From: Halopseudomonas oceani
GTDB lineage: Bacteria > Pseudomonadota > Gammaproteobacteria > Pseudomonadales > Pseudomonadaceae
Assembly (NCBI RefSeq): GCF_002903165.1
Contig: NZ_PPSK01000002.1
Coordinates: 1-64,000, forward strand
DNA: 64,000 nucleotides
Reading direction: 5' to 3'
Position numbers and translations under genes: made by a program. The notes under the pieces are model-generated. The model did not search any database, was not told where the DNA came from, and was given only the letters and a program-made list of their open reading frames with translations. Each line of letters begins with the position of its first letter. Positions within the stretch are counted from its first letter, which is position 1. Below, piece after piece: positions 61,540 through 64,000 of the stretch.

Positions 61540-64000
61540 ATGTCAGAGTCAGCAGGCGAAGATCAGGCGCAGGGCCTGGTTGATCGGGCTGTAGCTGAAG
61601 GCGGTGCCTACGAGGTGCTGCACAAGCGGCTGCTGGAGCAGGGCCGGCAACTTGCCGGTCTGGCCGAGGCGCTGAATGCCCAGCGGCAGCAGGAGTTTGG
61701 CAGTCAGCCGATTGAAGTGATTGGTCGCACGCGCGTGCGCACCGAAAACAACTGCATCGCACGCGATATCGCCCAGGTCGGCGGGCTGATGCTGTTCGGC
61801 TACAACGTGTTTATCGGGCTCAAGCAGGAAACCCGGGTACAGGACGTTTTCTCCCTTTATCGGTTGGTTCAGCAGGATGGCGAGTACGACGCCCAGCCTG
61901 TTGATCTGGCCGGCAGCTTTCTGGCTGAGGCCAGCTTCGTCAACGACTTTGACGAGCTCTATCGCTATTACAAGAACACGCGGCTGCTGCAGCTGAGCGT
62001 GCGTGACGGCAAGTTGCTGGCGGCCTTTCAGATTGGCGAGCGGATCAGCGATGTGCGCGTCTTCCGCTGGTCGGTGTCCGCTGATGGCAGTCAGGTGCGC
62101 TACATCGATAACCGCGGTGAGCGTGACATTCAGTTGCCGCGCCCCTTTGATTTTGAGTGGACCGCTGCCGGCCGCGACGCTGTGGTGCAGGGCCGGCACT
62201 CGCATTTCAATATTCTCGATACCCTGTTTGTCGACACCCTGGGTGGTGATCTGACCGTCAAGGTAGAGAACAACACCGAGGATGGCCTGGGCATTTACCG
62301 CGAGCCGGTCGCCGACAAGACCCAGTCACTGAATGACGTGCAGATCGAGTACGCCCACCTAGGCACCCTGATTCTGCTGAAGGTGCTGCCGTACCGCGAA
62401 GAGCAATGGCGCTATCTGGTTTTCAATACCCTGACCCGCAAGGTGCAGCGCATCGATGCGATTGGGCAGGCCTGTGTGCAGCTGCCGGAAGATCACGGCA
62501 TCATCTTCCCTGGTGGCTGCTATCTGCAGAGCGGTGATTACCGCACCTTTGATCAGTCGATGGAGGGGATGCGCTTCAAGCGTTCCGTTCGCTCGCCAAA
62601 CGGAGAGGACGTTCAGTACGTTTTCTACCATCCCGAGCAAGGGCGTTCGGCGCTATTTACCTACAACCTCATCAGCCGCGAGCTGCAGAATCCGCTATTC
62701 GGTCATGGTCACGCGCGGTTGGCCGACGGGCGCATGGTCATTTTCTCATCGGAAGGAGATGAGCCAACCCGCATCCACCCGATGCAGATCTGGCAGACGC
62801 CGTTCTACACCGATGAACACGCTGCAGCCCAGCCCCAGCGTGGCGGCTTCTTCGGTCGTATTGGCAACGCTGAACTGGTGCGCGGGGTGTCCGACCTGCT
62901 CAGCCTGTCGCGTGAGATAGATAGTGACGAAGTCTCGCTGCAGCGTTATGCGCTGCTCTGTCAGGAGACTCAGCGGCTGTTCGATTCCTATTACTGGCTG
63001 AGTGACGATGCCTGTGGCGGCATTGCGCCGCTGCTGCGTCAGATAGCGTCCAGCGCGGCGATGGTGCTGGACGAGTTCGAGAAAGTCGAGAGCATACGAC
63101 AGCAGTCTGCCAGGGCGATGAACGAGGCCAGCACGCGTCAGCGCGAATTGATGTCCGGACTCTCGACACAGGAATTTACCGAAGTCCAGACTTACGTTGA
63201 TGCGTTGGGCGCGCTCAATGCACAGCGGGGCAAGCTGCTCACCATTCGCGAGCTTCGTTATATCGATGTTGCTCAGATTGATGAAATGGAAGCGCAGCTG
63301 CTCACCGAGCATGAGCGTCTGGCGGCGGAGGTATCCAGCTTCCTGTCGGGCGAGCAGGCGCTGGCTCCGTATCACCAGCAGCTGGAGCAGCTGGATGCCA
63401 GTGCCCAGCAGGCAGAGACCGTTACGCAGCTGGCCGAACCGTTGGAGCAGCTGACTGCGATGGCAGCGGGTTTGGACATGCTATCGGAGCTGATGGCCTC
63501 GCTGCGTATTGACGATGCGACCCAGCGTACTCGCGTGGTCGAAGCAATCTCGGAGCTGTATGCCAAGCTCAATCAATCCAAGGCACGGGCAGAGCTGCGT
63601 CGCAAGTCGCTTGGTTCGGCCGAGCAGGTGGCGCAATTTGGTGCTCAGTTCAAACTGTTCAGCCAGGCGATTACCAACGCACTGGCGCAGGCGCAGGACC
63701 CGGAAAGCTGCGATGAGCAATTGTCCCGTCTACTGGTTCAGCTGGAGGAACTGGAAAGCCAGTTTGGTGGCCATGAGTCTTTCCTGGCTGACATCCTCGA
63801 TAAGCGTGAAGAGCTGCTGGAAACCTTTGAGAGCCACCGTCAGCGCTTGCTGGATGAGCGTCAGCGTCGCGCCCAGGGACTGCAGGACGCGGCTGTTCGC
63901 ATTATCGACAGTCTGCCGAGGCGTACCGGCCGGCTGACCGAGCCAGATCTGCTTAATGCCTTCTTTGCGACCGACCCACTGATCCTCAAGTTACGCGAGC
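61540..64000 (+). CDS. Large DUF3686-type 'DNA repair ATPase', partial at window end
   Basis: An open frame of at least 820 codons running off the window. The N-terminal 420 residues are a strand-rich, propeller-like region (GYNVFIGLKQETRVQDVFSLY ... FNILDTLFVDTLGGDLTVKVENNTEDG), followed by long coiled coils (about 450-800). I recognise it as the pseudomonad protein annotated 'DNA repair ATPase' (DUF3686, AAA-type ATPase near the C-terminus). The ATPase part would lie beyond 64000, so it is not seen here. I chose ATG 61540; ATG 61531 is in the same frame. It is the last visible gene of the YjfI-PspA-YqiJ-YqiK operon. Confidence 0.75.
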   Translation, partial: MSESAGEDQAQGLVDRAVAEGGAYEVLHKRLLEQGRQLAGLAEALNAQRQQEFGSQPIEVIGRTRVRTENNCIARDIAQVGGLMLFGYNVFIGLKQETRVQDVFSLYRLVQQDGEYDAQPVDLAGSFLAEASFVNDFDELYRYYKNTRLLQLSVRDGKLLAAFQIGERISDVRVFRWSVSADGSQVRYIDNRGERDIQLPRPFDFEWTAAGRDAVVQGRHSHFNILDTLFVDTLGGDLTVKVENNTEDGLGIYREPVADKTQSLNDVQIEYAHLGTLILLKVLPYREEQWRYLVFNTLTRKVQRIDAIGQACVQLPEDHGIIFPGGCYLQSGDYRTFDQSMEGMRFKRSVRSPNGEDVQYVFYHPEQGRSALFTYNLISRELQNPLFGHGHARLADGRMVIFSSEGDEPTRIHPMQIWQTPFYTDEHAAAQPQRGGFFGRIGNAELVRGVSDLLSLSREIDSDEVSLQRYALLCQETQRLFDSYYWLSDDACGGIAPLLRQIASSAAMVLDEFEKVESIRQQSARAMNEASTRQRELMSGLSTQEFTEVQTYVDALGALNAQRGKLLTIRELRYIDVAQIDEMEAQLLTEHERLAAEVSSFLSGEQALAPYHQQLEQLDASAQQAETVTQLAEPLEQLTAMAAGLDMLSELMASLRIDDATQRTRVVEAISELYAKLNQSKARAELRRKSLGSAEQVAQFGAQFKLFSQAITNALAQAQDPESCDEQLSRLLVQLEELESQFGGHESFLADILDKREELLETFESHRQRLLDERQRRAQGLQDAAVRIIDSLPRRTGRLTEPDLLNAFFATDPLILKLRE

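Noticed and set aside
60095..61762. 555-codon minus-strand frame opposite the flotillin gene
   Set aside because: Leucine- and phenylalanine-rich translation arises from reading the Glu/Ala-rich coiled-coil codons backwards.

Overview
The window is ordinary GC-rich chromosome from a gammaproteobacterium, most likely a member of the Pseudomonadaceae (Pseudomonas or Halopseudomonas). The main reason is the order purT, SGNH hydrolase, CorC/HlyC-type CBS membrane protein, CcsA-like protein, ffh, rpsP-rimM-trmD-rplS, xerD, dsbC, hom, thrC, which matches the pseudomonad core arrangement as I recall it. No rRNA, tRNA, CRISPR array or phage module was seen.

Left end (1 to about 7600): a visibly more AT-rich, loosely packed accessory stretch with every single gene on the plus strand. 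It holds a DUF2834 membrane protein, a Nudix hydrolase, an intact IS2-like element with a perfect 5-bp target duplication, a SAM methyltransferase, a stand-alone RelA/SpoT-type HD hydrolase, an AAA_28 P-loop protein, a YrhK protein and several unrecognised small proteins. From 7650 to 23400 the density and base composition become typical of the host: two L,D-transpeptidases, three Nudix proteins counting the one at the left end, periplasmic ATP-dependent DNA ligase (LigE type), an RlpA-like lipoprotein, a gamma carbonic anhydrase, purT and others. 23500 to 31900 is the housekeeping block: signal recognition particle, ribosome and tRNA maturation, XerD recombinase, DsbC and threonine biosynthesis.

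31900 to 43300 carries the organic hydroperoxide gene ohr, transport, peptidase and regulatory genes. It also holds a divergent envelope-stress pair: a PspA-family protein with a YiaA-type membrane protein on one side, and an XRE regulator with an MscS channel on the other. A perfect 14-bp palindrome lies between them. 43500 to 51100 is a six-gene catabolic operon of unknown substrate (aldehyde dehydrogenase, tartrate/malate-type dehydrogenase, two aminotransferases, hydroxyacid dehydrogenase, amidase), followed by a convergent CaiB-type CoA transferase. 52776 to 56486 contains a BdlA-like soluble chemotaxis protein and a PAS-GGDEF diguanylate cyclase.

The right end (57311 to 64000) is the most interesting part. 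It is a single plus-strand operon encoding a YjfI protein with an apparent ribbon-helix-helix N-terminus, a second PspA/ESCRT-III-family protein, a YqiJ OB-fold membrane protein, a YqiK flotillin and a very large coiled-coil protein recognised as the DUF3686 'DNA repair ATPase' type, cut by the window end. A perfect 12-bp inverted repeat sits 15 bp before the first start codon. The set looks like a membrane-remodelling or membrane-repair module that encodes its own repressor.
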